64,000 bases of DNA, from positions 62,001-126,000 of the forward strand of contig NZ_JACIAY010000011.1 of NCBI RefSeq assembly GCF_014194975.1. The letters run 5' to 3'. The translations under genes were made by a program, and so were the position numbers. The stretch comes from Sphingomonas sp. BK580 (GTDB lineage: Bacteria; Pseudomonadota; Alphaproteobacteria; Sphingomonadales; Sphingomonadaceae). This document shows positions 8,475 through 19,100 of the stretch, one piece after another (the stretch's first letter is position 1; each line of letters opens with the position of its first letter). Below the pieces are notes generated by a model that made no database searches, was not told where the DNA came from, and was given only the letters and a program-made list of their open reading frames with translations.

Positions 8475-8500
8475 GCGCCGGCGAGCTACCTCGCCGGCGC
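8475..8500 (-). terminator. Hairpin between HU and SRAP genes
   Basis: GCGCCGGCGAG and CTCGCCGGCGC form a perfect 11-bp stem with a four-base loop (CTAC). It lies between the HU stop and the ribosome site of the SRAP gene, on the strand of both. No T-run follows on the minus strand, so it may attenuate or protect the HU message more than end it completely. A decayed copy of the sequence is present beside the HU remnant near 26.44 kb. Confidence 0.6.
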
Positions 8501-8507
8501 GCATGCA

Positions 8508-8777
8508 TCAGAGCTTGTCCTTCAGGCCCTTGGCAGCCGTGAAGGCGACCTTCTTGGACGCCGCGATCGTCATGGTTTCGCCAGTCGCCGGGTTGCGGCC
8601 TTCACGCTCAGGTCGATCCTTGACGGTGAACTTGCCGAAGCCATTGATCGAGACCTCCTCTCCCTTCGAAGCTGCAGCCGCGATCTGGTCGAACACCGCG
8701 GTGATCGTCTTCTTCGCGTCCGCCTCACTCGTGCCGGTCGCAGCCGCGACGCCCTTGGCCAGCTCACCAACGTTCAT
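8508..8777 (-). CDS. HU-family DNA-binding protein
   Basis: At 89 residues this is a standard-length HU subunit. MNVGELAKGVAAATGTSEAD is followed by the dimer core (INGFGKFTVKDRP), the beta-arm with the RNPATGETM motif, and the final helix (SKKVAFTAAKGLKDKL). HU bends and compacts DNA and often assists replication initiation and recombination. The ATG at 8777 is preceded by GGGAG; a longer in-frame extension upstream has no HU-like content and is dismissed. It is probably cotranscribed with the SRAP gene through the intervening hairpin. Confidence 0.95.
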   Translation of the reverse strand: MNVGELAKGVAAATGTSEADAKKTITAVFDQIAAAASKGEEVSINGFGKFTVKDRPEREGRNPATGETMTIAASKKVAFTAAKGLKDKL

Positions 8778-8816
8778 GCTATTCGTACTCCCTGAGAAAA
8801 CGGGGGGACCATACTG

Positions 8817-8969
8817 ATGACAGGCGCTGAGACAACGATCGTGCTCGACGACGCGAGCACCAGTGCGATCCGGCTCATGCTCTCGAAGCTGGAAGAGCAT
8901 GACGTCGCGGCCGTTTTCGAGATGGTCGGTGGCACCGGTCCGATCGGTGACCTCGCCGCGGGGCGATGA
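8817..8969 (+). CDS. Possible 50-aa protein of unknown function
   Basis: ATG 8817 is preceded by a strong GGGGGGA and opens 50 codons with GC-rich third positions typical of this plasmid. The product (TGAETTIVLDDASTSAIRLM...) is acidic and helical, and resembles the start of a receiver-like fold only superficially. It is divergent from HU and lies about 80 bp before the GGDEF gene, in the same direction. It could be a short regulatory peptide or a remnant. Confidence 0.35.
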   Translation: MTGAETTIVLDDASTSAIRLMLSKLEEHDVAAVFEMVGGTGPIGDLAAGR

Positions 8970-9049
8970 AGGATCGCAACATAGATCTGTAATCGCTAGC
9001 TTACCCGCACAGGGAGGGGAGGGACCGGGCATCACGACGGAGGGTGATG

Positions 9050-10009
9050 ATGGTAGATCGACGCAAGCGACCGCAGGGCGGAGCCGACGTTCTCGTCTTC
9101 CTTGATCGGCATCGTCTCGCCCACACCCCTGAACATTATGCCTTCGGCCACGAGTACCTGAACGGCGACAATGAGCAGCTTCGAGAGCGAGTGAACGGCG
9201 CGATCGACGGCGGTGTCCGGCTCACCGAGGAGCAGGTTCAGGAGCTTCGCCCAGCAGTACGGGCGGAGCTTGCCCCCGAGCTGGACCACATCACCATGCG
9301 CGTGATCGACGTTGTCGGGGATGCGATGGCCGTCACGACCGATCTCAGCCGTGAGCTGGTTACCGCGTCGGCAGCGCTGCTTAACGAGCCCGGCGCTAGC
9401 GTCGGACCGCTGCTAGCCACGATGCTGCGCCGCGCGGAGAGCGCAGAGGCGAGTTTCGCTGAAGCTGCGGCCCGCGCGCGGCAGATACGAGCCGAGCTGA
9501 CCGCGCTACAAGCGGAGGGGAAGCACGATCCTCTTACAGGGCTGACGAACAGGACGGCCTTCCAAGAACGGCTAGCAGGCGATCTCAGAAGCCCGACATG
9601 CGTCGCGCTCGTGGACATCGATGGGCTGCGCCAGGTCAATGACGGTCACTCGCCGGGGGTTGGTGACCGCCTGCTGAAGGTCGTAGCACGTGCGCTCGCC
9701 GACTACGGCCGCAGCCATCTCGTCAGCCGGTGGGATGGTGGCACCTTCGCACTTCTCATCGAAGGCATGGATCTGCGCGCCGCAGGAGAGATGGTTACAG
9801 CCGCATGCGAGGCGATCGGCGCGCGCGAGTTGAAGGTACGCGAGAGCGACGCGCCGCTTGGCCGGATCTCGCTATCTGCCGGCGTCGTAGCCAGCCGCGG
9901 CCGCGAAGTGGAGGCGCTGCTCGACGCGGCGTGGCAGCAGCTTCGAAGCGCAAAGCGGAGCGGCGGAAATCAGGTGAGCGTGGAAGGCGCGTTGACCGTC
10001 GCGCAATGA
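9050..10009 (+). CDS. GGDEF-domain protein with degenerate active site
   Basis: ATG 9050 is chosen because GGAGGG ends six bases upstream; GTG 9044 and ATG 9047 are alternatives. Residues 1 to about 155 are helical with a coiled-coil run and no transmembrane segment. A GGDEF domain then begins at HDPLTGLTNRTAF. The metal-binding DIDGLRQVND stretch is kept, but the signature reads WDGGTFALL where GGDEF/GGEEF is expected, so the catalytic acidic residues are lost. The protein is probably a non-cyclising c-di-GMP or GTP sensor, or an interaction module, not an active diguanylate cyclase. Confidence 0.85.
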   Translation: MVDRRKRPQGGADVLVFLDRHRLAHTPEHYAFGHEYLNGDNEQLRERVNGAIDGGVRLTEEQVQELRPAVRAELAPELDHITMRVIDVVGDAMAVTTDLSRELVTASAALLNEPGASVGPLLATMLRRAESAEASFAEAAARARQIRAELTALQAEGKHDPLTGLTNRTAFQERLAGDLRSPTCVALVDIDGLRQVNDGHSPGVGDRLLKVVARALADYGRSHLVSRWDGGTFALLIEGMDLRAAGEMVTAACEAIGARELKVRESDAPLGRISLSAGVVASRGREVEALLDAAWQQLRSAKRSGGNQVSVEGALTVAQ

Positions 10010-10061
10010 CCATGAACGGTCGCAGGCGGCGTCGCCCTTCGGGCCCTGACGAGTGTAGCTC

Positions 10062-10481
10062 GTGACGATACTACTTGCGCTCCTGATTGCAGCAGCAGCC
10101 TCCCCATCCGACCGGACGGTCTTTGCGTGCCGCATGGGCGACCGGACTGCCGCAGTCGTCAGGATCGGGTCGAACTTGATATATCGCTCCGTACGGCGGG
10201 GCCGGGTCGAGTTGGAGGTCCCTCATGGACGCTACGCCCAGGAGGGGTTCTCAGGCGGAGGGGAACTGCAGGCTGCCTTCCGCAACGGCCCATGGACCTA
10301 CGTCGTCTACGAACGCACCGTCAGAACCAGCTTCCACGGAACGAACGATCCGAGCTTCGAGGCTGGCGTCGATGTGCTGCGAGGAGGCCGCGTTGTCGCC
10401 CGTCAGCGCTGCACGGATGGCAGTAGCCAGTTCACTGGGCAGTTAGCCGGCATTCCCGAGGGCGGGTTCATCGAGCACTGA
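10062..10481 (+). CDS. Putative secreted/periplasmic protein (139 aa)
   Basis: The protein starts at a GTG and has a short signal-like N-terminus (MTILLALLIAAAASPSD) with a likely cut after Ala-Ser or near residue 14. The mature part is beta-rich with two cysteines (FACRMG and RQRCTDG) that could form a disulfide. No family is recognised. It follows the GGDEF gene by about 50 bp in the same direction. Its 3' end overlaps the receiver-domain remnant on the other strand. Confidence 0.55.
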   Translation: MTILLALLIAAAASPSDRTVFACRMGDRTAAVVRIGSNLIYRSVRRGRVELEVPHGRYAQEGFSGGGELQAAFRNGPWTYVVYERTVRTSFHGTNDPSFEAGVDVLRGGRVVARQRCTDGSSQFTGQLAGIPEGGFIEH

Positions 10482-10623
10482 CGATGCTTAGAAGCCATCC
10501 CTCCTCCAGCACACGCGCGAGGCCGTCGGCGGTATAAGGCTTTTGGAGGAGCTCGAACCCATGGTTCCCCTCAGCGGGGAGGATGTGACTGTAAACGCTC
10601 GTCAACACGACAGGCAGCTTGGC
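10468..10623 (-). pseudogene. Remnant of a response-regulator receiver domain (C-terminal third)
   Basis: The minus strand encodes KLPVVLTSVYSHILP... GFELLQKPYTADGLARVL, which is the final beta-strand, the Lys-Pro loop and the last helix of a CheY-like receiver such as those at the end of hybrid histidine kinases. The phosphoacceptor Asp and the first two-thirds of the domain are missing. Upstream the frame runs into an unrelated remnant of an HNH gene, so this is a recombination scar and not a working gene. Confidence 0.7.
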
Positions 10624-10663
10624 AACGGCTCCGCAGTAGCTTGGCAAGCGCGATGCCGGACAT

Positions 10664-10790
10664 ACCCTGATCGGGTAGAGCCAACGGTTCTCAGCGCGGA
10701 TCGGCAAACGGATTCTATGGGTCAGGCCGGTCACCTTGAAACGCGCTTCTTTCCGCTTTGTTGGCGCCTCGTTGCGCTGCCGTTCCGCCG
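10664..10790 (-). pseudogene. Remnant of an HNH-endonuclease gene 5' end (second copy)
   Basis: The minus-strand sequence translates to LTHRIRLPIRAENRWLYPI and aligns without gaps to the start of the intact HNH gene (THSMRMPIRAENRWLYPI, around 27.0 kb). Similarity continues at the nucleotide level for more than 100 bp, by eye about 80 percent. The rest of the gene is gone, replaced by the receiver-domain remnant. It lies in the same relative orientation to the imuB remnant as in the intact locus. Confidence 0.75.
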
Positions 10791-10950
10791 GAATTGACAT
10801 CGTAGCGAGGATGGCTGTCGGGAACCAACGCCGCTACCAGTTACCGGATAAGACAAGTTACCGGGTTAAGGGGAGAGGCCCAGCCGCCTTCTTGTCGTAT
10901 CGAACCTTGCCGAAGGAGCTCATGCCCGAAGACCACTGCTTCTTTATACA

Positions 10951-11288
10951 CGAGGTTGGCCGGCGCGAGGAGGCTGTCGCAGCCTACGACGGCGCACGAG
11001 CGCTCGGCGTGCATCCCGGCATGGCGGCGAGGAGCGCTTCTGCCGGCGTCTGGATCGCGGATCTGCTGTCGGTCGCGCGTCGGCTTGGCCTGCCGGCGAT
11101 CACGCGTATCGACCAGGCGCTGGACGCTGTCGCAGAGCCGATCACGCCGCGCGAGGACGCCGAGGTGCCGCTCGTCGAGCGCCGGCTGCTCGAGCCGATC
11201 GGCTTGGCCGAGGCGATCGAGCAGCTCACGGGCGACCTGCTAGGGGATCTCTCCGGCGTGCTGCAAGGGCGCGGGCTCCGCGCAAAGG
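10951..11288 (+). pseudogene. Internally deleted remnant of imuB (second copy)
   Basis: The plus strand encodes VGRREEAVAAYDGARALGVH, then jumps to segments matching later parts of the intact ImuB (around 28.51, 28.74 and 28.80-28.98 kb). These include RRLGLPAITRIDQALDAVAE and DAEVPLVERRLLEPIG. At least two internal deletions are visible; one junction shares a short GGCGA-type sequence on both sides. Homology stops near 11288, about 20 bp before the end of the AraC gene. No imuA or dnaE2 sequence was found next to it. A 230-codon frame runs through the region but cannot give a functional ImuB. Confidence 0.85.
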
Positions 11289-11309
11289 CTATGCATAAAA
11301 AGACGCCGC

Positions 11310-12755
11310 CTATATCTCGATCGCGGTCGAAAGAGGGTCTATTCCGACCGTCGCTAACATCACGCTGCGACTGCACGCTGCAATCTGCTCAAAAGTTGAC
11401 CTACTCTCCCTGGCCATTGCTGCTCTAAGCGCATGCAGTTTCAGAACTGAGCTAACAATTGCTGCCATTGACGTACGCTGAACCTCGTCCGAAGTAGCAT
11501 TCGCGAAGGTATTCAAATTGCAGAAGGCCTCTCGGAAGCGATAACAGATCGGGAGGATCTGTTCCCGTGACGGAAGCGGCCTCGATCTCGCCAACATTAG
11601 CCCCAGTACGAAATCCAGTCCAACAATCATCGCAAGGTCGGACGTACCGAGTTGCCACTGGCCGTGTGATTGCGCATAGGTTGCAAGAACATTTTGCCTG
11701 CGAAAAAAATCCGCCAACATAAGGGCGTTCTCGGAATTAGAAGCCGAGACTTCGTCGACGAGATCCTCCTCAAAGCGACGGAGGTCGGACAGATTGCAGA
11801 TACCAGTTGCTATCGGCGGAGCTGCGGATTCCTCACCCAAAGCCCGCTCTAAGCAGGTAGGAAACGTCGAGCCGAACCAACGTCTAAGGCTCGTAAAATC
11901 TTGAGAAACCATAAAGCTAAAAGGGTATACTCCATCTTCTGAATCTGTTTTCCGCGTCACAATCGTTGAAAAAGGCATAAGATCAAGCGGCGGGACGTGC
12001 GAGTCGCCTCCCAGCCAAGCTCGCGGCGGTTGTCCAACGATATCACAGAAAACTCGATAGAATTGCGTGTAACTACCGAAGCCAGCATCAAGTGCCGCGG
12101 TAAGTATATTCCTTGAGGTCGGGTAAATCGAGAAGAACCTATTTAGCCGTGTGCGATTTAGTAATTCCTTGAAGCTAACCCCAAGCTGCTGCGGTAAAAG
12201 GTGGCCGACGTAATCCGCAGATAGCCCGCATCGCTCAGCAGCTACGCCTAAGGTAGTCACCGAGGGATCCGCGGACAGTATTTCAACGATTTTGATAACG
12301 GCCGAATGAGGCCGTTTGAAACGACCTTCAACGCCCATCATGGTCATGCGCCATGCTGTGCGGAAGGCATAATAAATGCCCGCGTTATAGAGACGCGGTT
12401 CCGCCGCATCCTGACTGACATGCCGAAGGAGGCGATCAAGGGCTACGGCGTCCTCAGCTGACAAAGTTCGATGAGGACGGCTTAGAACGTCGCTGAGAAA
12501 GCTGTTATCTAGTGCGCCATCTGAGATCGTAGCTACCCACATGTCTAGGTCGGCGGATCGCTCAAGCCGATGCCGCTTGCCTGGTGCGAGCCAGATCAAA
12601 CTGCCGGGGCCTATATCAAAAGCCTTATCATCGAAGTGGTACACGCCTGAACCAAAGAGTACGAGGTTAAACTCACATTCCAAGTGCGCATGGTCGACGG
12701 CAATCGTCACGCCCGCCCCAGTGCGCCTGATTTCTGGATGAACCGCTATCACCAC
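11310..12755 (-). CDS. AraC-family transcriptional regulator with long C-terminal extension
   Basis: The protein has 481 residues. Residues 1 to about 90 look like a cupin-type sensing domain (CEFNLVLFGSGVYHF, GPGSLIWLAPGKRH). Residues about 150-250 carry the double helix-turn-helix of AraC regulators (LGVAAERCGLSADYVGHLL and AALDAGFGSYTQFYRVF, ending in QPPRAW). The remaining 230 residues are mostly helical and match no domain known to me; classical members end after the second HTH, at about 300 residues. The gene is divergent from the autotransporter genes, so it probably controls them. Its base composition is less GC-rich than the repair and transfer genes, which suggests it arrived with the autotransporter block. 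Confidence 0.85.
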   Translation of the reverse strand: MVIAVHPEIRRTGAGVTIAVDHAHLECEFNLVLFGSGVYHFDDKAFDIGPGSLIWLAPGKRHRLERSADLDMWVATISDGALDNSFLSDVLSRPHRTLSAEDAVALDRLLRHVSQDAAEPRLYNAGIYYAFRTAWRMTMMGVEGRFKRPHSAVIKIVEILSADPSVTTLGVAAERCGLSADYVGHLLPQQLGVSFKELLNRTRLNRFFSIYPTSRNILTAALDAGFGSYTQFYRVFCDIVGQPPRAWLGGDSHVPPLDLMPFSTIVTRKTDSEDGVYPFSFMVSQDFTSLRRWFGSTFPTCLERALGEESAAPPIATGICNLSDLRRFEEDLVDEVSASNSENALMLADFFRRQNVLATYAQSHGQWQLGTSDLAMIVGLDFVLGLMLARSRPLPSREQILPICYRFREAFCNLNTFANATSDEVQRTSMAAIVSSVLKLHALRAAMARESRSTFEQIAACSRSVMLATVGIDPLSTAIEI

Positions 12756-13107
12756 TTCCTGGCCCTATGGTTAAGGTATCTCATGAAGCACCTGGACTTG
12801 TAGAAGGGATAAGCAAGAAGCCCGCTTGCTCCCCGTCGATTCCTCCTTCGTTTCGGCTTGCCTTCTACCTCGTAAGGGTTTGCCGTTCCCCAGCGTCGGG
12901 GCTGTGAGTCAAGGCGACACTCATACCACGGATTTTGCAAAGTTTCAGCACGGTTGCTGCAAGGAAAGGCGCCGCATTGGGTGGTATGTACTCCGGGCGA
13001 GAATGGTCGGGTGCTCAGTCGCGTAGTCCACCTGGGTTACTAACAGCGGTTATGTCACGCGGCACGATGTATTTGGGCCATTCGCGTCAAACCGGGGGGG
13101 CACTGCC
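12756..13107. promoter_or_regulatory. Divergent intergenic region between AraC regulator and autotransporters
   Basis: About 350 bp without a supported gene. It separates an AraC regulator from the genes it most plausibly controls and so should contain both promoters and the regulator's binding sites. A run of seven G residues ending just before the TTG start at 13108 serves as the ribosome site. I did not find a clear direct-repeat operator by eye. Short open frames on both strands here have no protein character. Confidence 0.45.
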
Positions 13108-16100
13108 TTGTCTAAGCTGATCAAGCTCCAGAACTGCGCCGCACGTAGCCACAGCGCAATGCCGCAACGCCGAGCTTTGAGATTGTCTATGCTTCGGCTC
13201 AGTTCGGCCATGACGGCTGTTTTATGCGTGTCTGGCCTCAATGCTTCGACCGCAAGCGCTCAACTGCCGCAGAGTTCAGCAACGATCGACGCTACGACGC
13301 AAGCGGGTACGGCGCTTTCGAACAAGGGGGTCGACCACACGAATGAGGAACCCGCTTCCGGGGCCGGTAGAGATGGCGGCAACGCTGACGGATGGAATGT
13401 AACTGTCGACACAAGCGCGTTCATCCGATCTGACCGTGAAGGGGCACTCGTCAGCATCTATTCCGTTGGCGGAAACGGCAGTCAGGCCGCGCAGGGCGGC
13501 GATGGGGGCTCGCCAGGCGCGCGCGGCGGAAATGGCGGCAGCAGCGGCAACATCGATATCACCGCCACCCCGCCGACTAATGCCGGCGGCTATTGGGCAT
13601 TCGAGCAGCTGGCGGGCAGGCCGGATTCTTACGCGTTTGACATACGAGCAATTGCCGGAAACGGCGGAAAGGGTGAGACGCCAGGTAGCGAGACCGAAAC
13701 TGGGGGGCAACCTGGTGCTGCTGGCATCGCAGGTAACATAACCTTCACAGCACTGCAAAACACGGTTGTGCCATCCGTCTATAACTACATCTCGTCTCAG
13801 GCGGGTTCAACCGACATACTTTTGTATTCACGTGGCGGTAACGGAGGTGCTGGAGGAGATACGGAGACACAGATTGAGAACAGCAATGGTATAAATGGCG
13901 CAGCAGGCTCAAACGGCGGCGACATCAGGGCGGACATCGCGCTGAACATGTCGGACACAGTCGGCACTGGCGTGAACATGACCAGTATCGGTGGCAATGG
14001 CGGCCAGGGTGGAAACGGCAACTCGCGGATCGGTGCCGGCTATGGTGGGGCCGGCGCTGCTGGCGGTGATGGCGGCACTGTAGTCTTCGGGCAAACAGGT
14101 GGCTCAATCAGCACCCGCGGTAGTGGCGCAGCGAACGAAGTCGAGGTCAATGTGCCCGGCGGCTCCGGCAGCGTGGTCGTTTCGTTGGAAGGCGTGGATG
14201 CTGCCATCCTTGCGCAGTCCATCGGCGGTGTCGGAGGTACGGATGGGAGCGCCAACGGTACCGTAGCCAAAGCGGGCAACGGCGGAAACGCAGGTGCCGG
14301 CGGCACCGTAAGTGTAAATCTCGGTGGGTCGGGCATCTACCAGACGACCGGGGGGTACCAGCCGTTCCGAGATCGAGGGGTGGTCAGCACGACAGGTGAT
14401 AACGCGGTTGGTGTCATCGCGTCGAGCGTAGGAGGCGCAGGTGGCGGCACGCAGGACGTTGGTGGAGCCTTCGCAAAATACGGCGGAAGCGGTGGCCGGG
14501 GAGGGAACGGCGGGCAAGCCTATGTCTCGCTGCTGCAATCCTCATCCTTCGATCCCGCCAACGACTATGCGCTAATCACGACGAACGGCACCCAATCTGA
14601 CGGCGTGATCGTCCAGTCTGTCGGGGGCGGCGGCGGGATCGGCGGCGACGTGAATGGCGGCGGCTTCGGCTTTACGGTCCAACACGGCGGCAGCGGCGGC
14701 AGCGGCGGCGTCGGCGGATCAACAGGGATCGACAACGGCGTCTGGAACGGCGCGAACTTTGTCAAAGGTTACCAGATCCATACGCTCGGCGCGAACTCGT
14801 TCGGCATCCTCGTTGAAAGCATCGGTGGATCCGGAGGGCGCGGCGGCAATGCGACTGGTGCAGCTGCGGGCGTTGGCTCGCTGGTGATCGGCGGCAATGG
14901 TGGCTCTGGCGGCGACGCACGCGATGCGACGATTTCCAACTTCGGGATAATCCAGACTGAGGGTGACCAGTCGATTGGCGCCCTCGCTCAGTCGATTGGG
15001 GGCGGCGGAGGTGCCGGAGGGTCTGCCCTCGCGATCACCATCGGATCGGTCCTTACCTCGGCAACAGCGATCGGCGGGACCGGCGGCGTAGGCGGTAATG
15101 GAGATCTCGCGCAAATCTACAATTTGGGTCAGGTGGTCACGACCGGGAACAATGCGATCGGACTGGTGGCGCAATCCGTCGGAGGCGGAGGAGGCAACGC
15201 TGGCTCGAGCCTTGCCGAAGCCTTCGCTGTGAACCCTCCGGACAGCCCCATCCCCACGTTCACGCTCGATCTAGCCATCGGAGGTAAGGGCGGGGCTGGC
15301 GGTTACGGCGGAGTGGTCAGGCTCTACAACACTCACCTGATCGCCACACAAGGCGCTCAGGCGTTCGGTGTCCTGGCACAATCCATCGGAGGTGGTGGCG
15401 GCAACGGCGGAGACGCTACCGCCATAAGCCAGGCCTACATTCAGTCCAGTCTTACGGCTAACGTAGCTCTCGGCGGCGACAGTGGTGATGGAAGCACCGG
15501 CGGATCGGTCACCGTCGCGAACAGCGGCCTTGTCCAAACGCTAGGTCGGGGGTCCGTCGGTGTCTTCGCTCAATCGGTCGGGGGCGGCGGGGGAACTGGC
15601 GGCCTCGGCTCAACCAATCAGGGGGCGTTTGAGGAAGCCGAGGGCTGGAGCGTCGAGAGCTCCGTCGGTATTGGCGGCAAGGGCGGCAAGGGCGGCGACG
15701 GTGGAGACGTCCTGGTCTATAACTACGTCAACGCCAATAACAATTTCAGTGCGGGCAATGCCCCTGACTCCAGCAAGATCGGCCAGGGCGGCATTCTGAC
15801 CGCGGGACTTTCTGCGCCTGGAATCCTTGCACAGTCCATCGGCGGGGGAGGCGGCAACGCAGGTGATGGAGTGGGAAACGGCGGGGGTGGTAAAATCTCC
15901 GTCAATGTGGCGATCGGCGGCAGTGGAGGCGCCGGCGGCGACGGCGGCTCGGTCATTGTTGATGCAGGCCAAGGGGCGATCTTGACCGCGGCGGCGAACT
16001 CGCCGGCGATCTTTGGACAGTCAGTCGGGGGCGGCGGTGGAAACGGCGGTAACGCGACAACCGGGTCCGGCAACGATCCGAAGGAGTATTACCCTCAGTG

Positions 16101-19100
16101 GCTCGCCACCCAAGGAGCAGATGCTCTCGGCAACGACGCTGTGACGCAGATCAACGAGGGCTTTTGGGATTGGAAGGAGACCGTCACCAACGGCTACGAT
16201 GATCTCGAGAAGCTCAATTCATTGTTCGAAGGATATAAAGCTTCGAACGACGAAGAGGCCCCGGAGCCGGAGGCGAACGGAGGGCAGGAGGCTGATTTCA
16301 AGATCGATATCGGCGCCGGCCGCGCCGGAAACGGAGGAGCTGCCGGCGGAGGAGGCTCGGTCAACCTGACCAACAATGGCGCTATCCAGACCCTCGGATC
16401 CGGGTCGTACGGGATGTTCGGCCAGTCCGTGGGTGCGGGCGGCGGAACTGGCGGTGCAGCGACAGCGGCATCGACCAACGACAGGCCAGAGGAGTCGACC
16501 TTCGCGGCGGCCATTGGCCTTGGCGGTAAGAATGGCAGTCGTGGTGATGGTGGCTTCGTCACCCTCACCAACGGAGGTGCAAACACGCCGAATGCCTCGA
16601 TCGCGACAACGCGCGATCTCGCACATGCCATGTATGGGCTTTCTGTCGGTGGTGGCGGCGGAGTTGGCGGTGCATCGAAGGCGACGACAGCATCGGCGCC
16701 AGGCGGGTTGTCGATCACCATGGGCGCCGATGCCGCCTCAGGAGGCGCTGGCGGCGCAGTACAGTTGGACAACGACGGGCACCTCACCACCAATGGCAAC
16801 GACGCCTACGGCATGTTCGCGCAGTCAATAGGCGGCGGCGGGGGTTTCGCTTCGCTGACGGGCCAAGTCTATGATGCTCTAGGATTTGCCCATAGCGCGA
16901 CCAATCTACTGAGCCAGAACGTCGCTGTTCAGCTCACTAACCCTGGCGCCGGCAGCAATGGGGGCACTGCGACAGTGAACCTTCATGAAACGGGCACCAT
17001 CGCGACATCGGGGGTGAACGCATTTGGCATATTCGCGCAATCAATCGGCGGAGGCGGCGGCGTCGCCGTTGTAAACGCTGTCAGCACAATCAACGCAAGT
17101 TGCGACCTGTTCCAAAGCTGCGCCAATGAGTTCGTGAACCAGAACAATGGCGGAAACGTCTTCATCAACACCGACTGGGGCAGCTCAATTACCACCACGG
17201 GGGCAGGCGCAGCGGGCATCGTCGCGCAGACAATAGGTGGAGGCGGTCTCAACATCAATGGCTTAAGGGGCGTTAATCTTCTCGATACGAGTCACATAAA
17301 CTCGTCCGTTCCCGATCGCGGCCAAACCGGCAATGATTGGAATGCCGGTGATGCCGGCGCCATTACGATGCAGGTAAATAGTAACATTACCACCACCGGA
17401 AACTATGCTCATGGTATCCTCGCACAAGCTGCGCAGAACGGCGGCGGAATCCTAGGTCGAGAAGACGGGTATGGGTTTGTGTTCTTCGGCCTTCAGCCAG
17501 ATAACCGAGGAACGTCATGTGGCAACAACTCACTCTGTGCCGGGCACATTACGGTTTCTATCGGCGATGGAACAAACCCGACAACTGTGGCTGTGAGCGG
17601 GGCTTCCGCTATCGGCGTTGCGGGTATCTCGGTCGGAGGAGTGCAGAACAGTAACTCCGTTCATATAATCGTAAATCAGAATGCCAGAATTCTCGCGACC
17701 GGAAAGGCTGTCGCTGGAGTCCTCGTTGCGGCCCAGTACCAGGGCATTCTCGATAATGCTGGCTTGATCGACGGCTCGCAAAGCGAGAACAAGGTAGCCG
17801 TGACGGGTTGGGGCGGGTCAAGCGGCCGCGAACTGCCCTACACGGTCAACAACTCCGGAGTCATCCGGGGCAGCGTTACGGGTGGCGGCATCCTGAAGGA
17901 AAGCGGAAGCCTTGGGTCGGCTGTCACAATAAATAATCTCGCGGGTGGCCTTCTTGAGGCGGGTCCTGAGCTGAGTCTAGGCAGCGGCGTGCTCAACAAC
18001 GCTGGTGCACTCAGCATTGGAGGACGCGGCCAGATCGCGAAAACAGTTATGACCGGAAGCCTAATCCAACAGGCGGGCGGCACGCTACACATCGATGCGG
18101 ATCTTGCTGGTGGCCAGGCCGATCGTCTTGAGATCAACGGCGCCGCGACCTTGGGGGGCACCGTCGTCGTGGCACCGACGACCGTGTCGAACAAGCCGGT
18201 GTCCGTCCTGACCGCGACGGAGGGAGTAACCCTTGTTCCCGAGCTACGGCAGACGGACTCGTCAGCGCTGTTTGACTTCCCTGTGATCGCCGATGGCAAC
18301 GAACTACGGATCCAGCCGGTTGCGAGGCTGGCTGACGCTGCCTCTAATCTCGGCGGCACGAAAAAGGCGGTCGCGACCAATCTCCAACGCCTATTCGATA
18401 GCGGCGCCTCGATGGACGGCGGCTTCACGGCGCTTTCTGCAGTTGGAGCTGATGAATATTCCGCTGTGCTCGATGCGCTCGCGGGGCAGGCCCTAGGCGC
18501 CATCGGAGCGTTCCGTTACAATGCCAGCCGGGCCTTCGCGAACAACCTCACTAACGGATGTAATCCGGAGAGCGATCGAGCTAAGACCGATTGCGTCTGG
18601 GCTCGCGCGTACGGTACCTGGACGCAGCAAGACCAGACCGTGGGCTCGCTCGGCTATCATGCGGATGCGATAGCATTTCAGCTTGGTGCCGAGCACGAGC
18701 TCTCTTCTAACCTGTCGGTCGCAGTGGCGGCGGCGTACCAAAGCACCAAATTCCGTGACGACGGACGCACTGCGCGTGTGAAGGGCGACGGCGTGATCGC
18801 CGGCGCAAGCCTTAAATTTGTCAGCGGCCAATGGAGCGCCAGTGCCGCGCTCGATGCGGGATATGATTGGTTCCGAAGCAAGCGCACTATCGCCGTCGGT
18901 GGCACAGGAGATGTTGCGCGCGCCAAGCCGAGAGAGTGGGGTGTCGGCCTACACTCGCAAGTGTCCTATATGATCGACCTTTCCCAGCTTTACGTTAAGC
19001 CAAGTCTCAACCTTCACGCCATTCGCGTCCGAGCGAACTCGTATCTCGAGAGCGGGAATTCTCCCTTCAACCTCGCGGTTGAGGGGAAAAGCGACACCTG

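Noticed and set aside
8508..9035. A 175-codon version of the HU gene
   Set aside because: The added N-terminus has no HU homology; the standard 89-residue HU starts at a well-placed ATG with GGGAG.
10736..11428. A 230-codon plus-strand frame as a functional gene
   Set aside because: Its recognisable parts are joined fragments of imuB with internal deletions, and its start lies in antisense HNH remnant sequence.
12749..13026. Short frames on both strands between the AraC gene and the first autotransporter
   Set aside because: They overlap each other, have no ribosome sites and no recognisable content; the region is better explained as regulatory.
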